NCBI GenBank assembly: GCA_016195145.1
Contig: JACQAF010000317.1
Coordinates: forward strand, 1 to 5,714
Origin: Rhodospirillales bacterium
GTDB lineage: Bacteria > Pseudomonadota > Alphaproteobacteria > CACIAM-22H2
Length of the DNA stretch: 5,714 nucleotides
Direction of reading: 5' to 3'
The notes under the pieces were generated by a model, which had not been told where the DNA came from, did not search any database, and was given only the letters and a program-made list of their open reading frames with translations. Shown in pieces: positions 4,819 through 5,714 of this stretch. How positions within the stretch are numbered: the stretch's first letter is position 1; each line of letters begins with the position of its first letter. The position numbers were made by a program, and so were the translations under genes.

Positions 4819-5712
4819 TTAGCCGCGGCGCGCGATTTCGTACAACGCGACGGCGGCGGCGTTGGAGACGTTCAGGCTCTCCATGCCTTTGCCGATGGGA
4901 ATGCGGACCATCAGGTCGCAGCGTTCGCGGGTGAGCCGGCGCAGGCCTTCGCCCTCGGCGCCGAGGACGATCGCGATCTTGCCGGTCAGGTCCGCTTCGT
5001 TGATCGCGGTCAGGGCCGTGGCGTCGAGGCCGACGCACCAGAATCCCGCCTGTTTAAGGCGGTCGAGCGCGCGCGACAGATTGACCACGCGCACCAGCGG
5101 CACGCGCTCCATGGCGCCCGAGGCGGCCTTGGCGAGGACGCCGCTGGTCGGCGGCGAATTGCGCTCGGGCAGGACGATGGCGCTGGCGCCGAACGCGGCG
5201 GCCGAACGCAGGACCGCGCCGACATTGTGCGGGTCTGTGACCTGATCGAGAACGACAACGCGGGCGGTATCGATCCCCTCGTTCGCCCGGCAGATATCGT
5301 CGATATCCGGTTCGTCGAGCCCGTCCACCTGGACGGCGATCCCCTGATGGACGGCGCCGCGCGGCAAGGCGCGATCGACGGCTTCGCGCGCGACGATTTC
5401 CGCCCGCGGCAATCCGCCCGGATGCCCCTGGCCGAGAACGTCGAGGCGCGGGCCGAGCGTGGTTTCGGTCTCGGGGGTTAAAAGAATGCGCAGGCAGCGC
5501 CGGCGGGGATTGGCGAGCGCGGCGAGGACGGGGTGAATGCCGTAAAGCCACACCCGACCGCCGCGCCCCGGGTGTGAGGCGCCGGACTCCTCGCCACGGG
5601 CGGCCGATCGGCCCGGTTTCTCGCCGGTGCCGCCGTTCCGCGCCGCGCCGCCACGCGGGTAAGCATTGGTTGCATCCCCCGGGCGGTAATGGCGTTGCTT
5701 GCCTTTCATCAT
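4819..5712 (-). CDS. rlmB: 23S rRNA (guanosine-2'-O)-methyltransferase RlmB, TrmH/SpoU family
   Basis: A 297-residue cytosolic SPOUT-class enzyme, inferred to methylate the 2'-O of a 23S rRNA guanosine (G2251 in E. coli numbering) using S-adenosylmethionine. All three SpoU motifs are present: DPHNVGAVLRSAAAFGA (160-176) with the catalytic Arg, IVLGAEGEGLRRL (248-260), and IPIGKGMESLNVSNAAA (271-287), which forms the knotted cofactor site. The N-terminal RNA-binding domain starts at WLYGIHPVLAAL (55-66). Ahead of it is a Gly/Arg/Lys-rich, probably disordered extension of about 53 residues, which makes the protein longer than the ~245-residue E. coli enzyme. Two ATG codons lie in tandem (5712 and 5709) at the window edge; the ribosome binding site is out of view, so the true start could lie further upstream. 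Among TrmH paralogues RlmB fits best by motif 3 and the N-terminal domain. Confidence 0.88.
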   Translation of the reverse strand: MMKGKQRHYRPGDATNAYPRGGAARNGGTGEKPGRSAARGEESGASHPGRGGRVWLYGIHPVLAALANPRRRCLRILLTPETETTLGPRLDVLGQGHPGGLPRAEIVAREAVDRALPRGAVHQGIAVQVDGLDEPDIDDICRANEGIDTARVVVLDQVTDPHNVGAVLRSAAAFGASAIVLPERNSPPTSGVLAKAASGAMERVPLVRVVNLSRALDRLKQAGFWCVGLDATALTAINEADLTGKIAIVLGAEGEGLRRLTRERCDLMVRIPIGKGMESLNVSNAAAVALYEIARRG

Positions 5713-5714
5713 GG

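Noticed and set aside
4783..5481. Plus-strand open frame of 232 codons opposite rlmB
   Set aside because: rlmB has all three SpoU motifs in the minus frame; the plus frame is its shadow.

Overview
The window reads as a high-GC, densely coding chromosomal segment of a Gram-negative bacterium, most likely an alphaproteobacterium. The basis is strong G/C third-position bias, Sec-type signal peptides with AxA sites, protein families common in that class, and an RlmB-type methyltransferase with a basic, disordered N-terminus. No mobile element, rRNA or tRNA gene, CRISPR array or phage gene was seen. A narrower taxonomic placement is not supportable from the sequence alone.

Region 1 (1-2157, + strand) is a phosphonate-catabolism gene pair. 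It holds the C-terminal half of a phosphonoacetaldehyde dehydrogenase (PhnY-like), followed 10 nt later by a class-III PLP enzyme that best fits (R)-1-hydroxy-2-aminoethylphosphonate ammonia-lyase (PbfA). In the inferred pathway PbfA removes ammonia from the hydroxylated aminophosphonate to give phosphonoacetaldehyde, and PhnY oxidises this to phosphonoacetate. A hydrolase, transporter or regulator would be expected to the left of the window.

Region 2 (2158-3300, + strand) holds two small exported proteins, each with a strong ribosome binding site and its own repeat-rich upstream region. The first is a periplasmic YHS-domain protein. The second is an 89-residue secreted peptide whose mature part is almost entirely a cysteine-lysine heptad repeat, with seven Cys exactly seven residues apart and no acidic residues or His. 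It is followed by a terminator-like hairpin and is the most unusual object in the window. A role in metal or thiol chemistry is a reasonable hypothesis but is not shown by the sequence.

Region 3 (3301-4183, + strand) has a TATAAT-like box and one gene for a His- and aromatic-rich cytosolic protein, probably of the DUF6969 type and of unknown function. It converges, with an 8-nt gap, on region 4.

Region 4 (4192-5712, - strand) contains, in transcription order, an rRNA 2'-O-methyltransferase (RlmB/TrmH family) and an exported DUF302-domain protein. They are separated by 141 nt that include a small hairpin plus T-run just before the DUF302 ribosome binding site.
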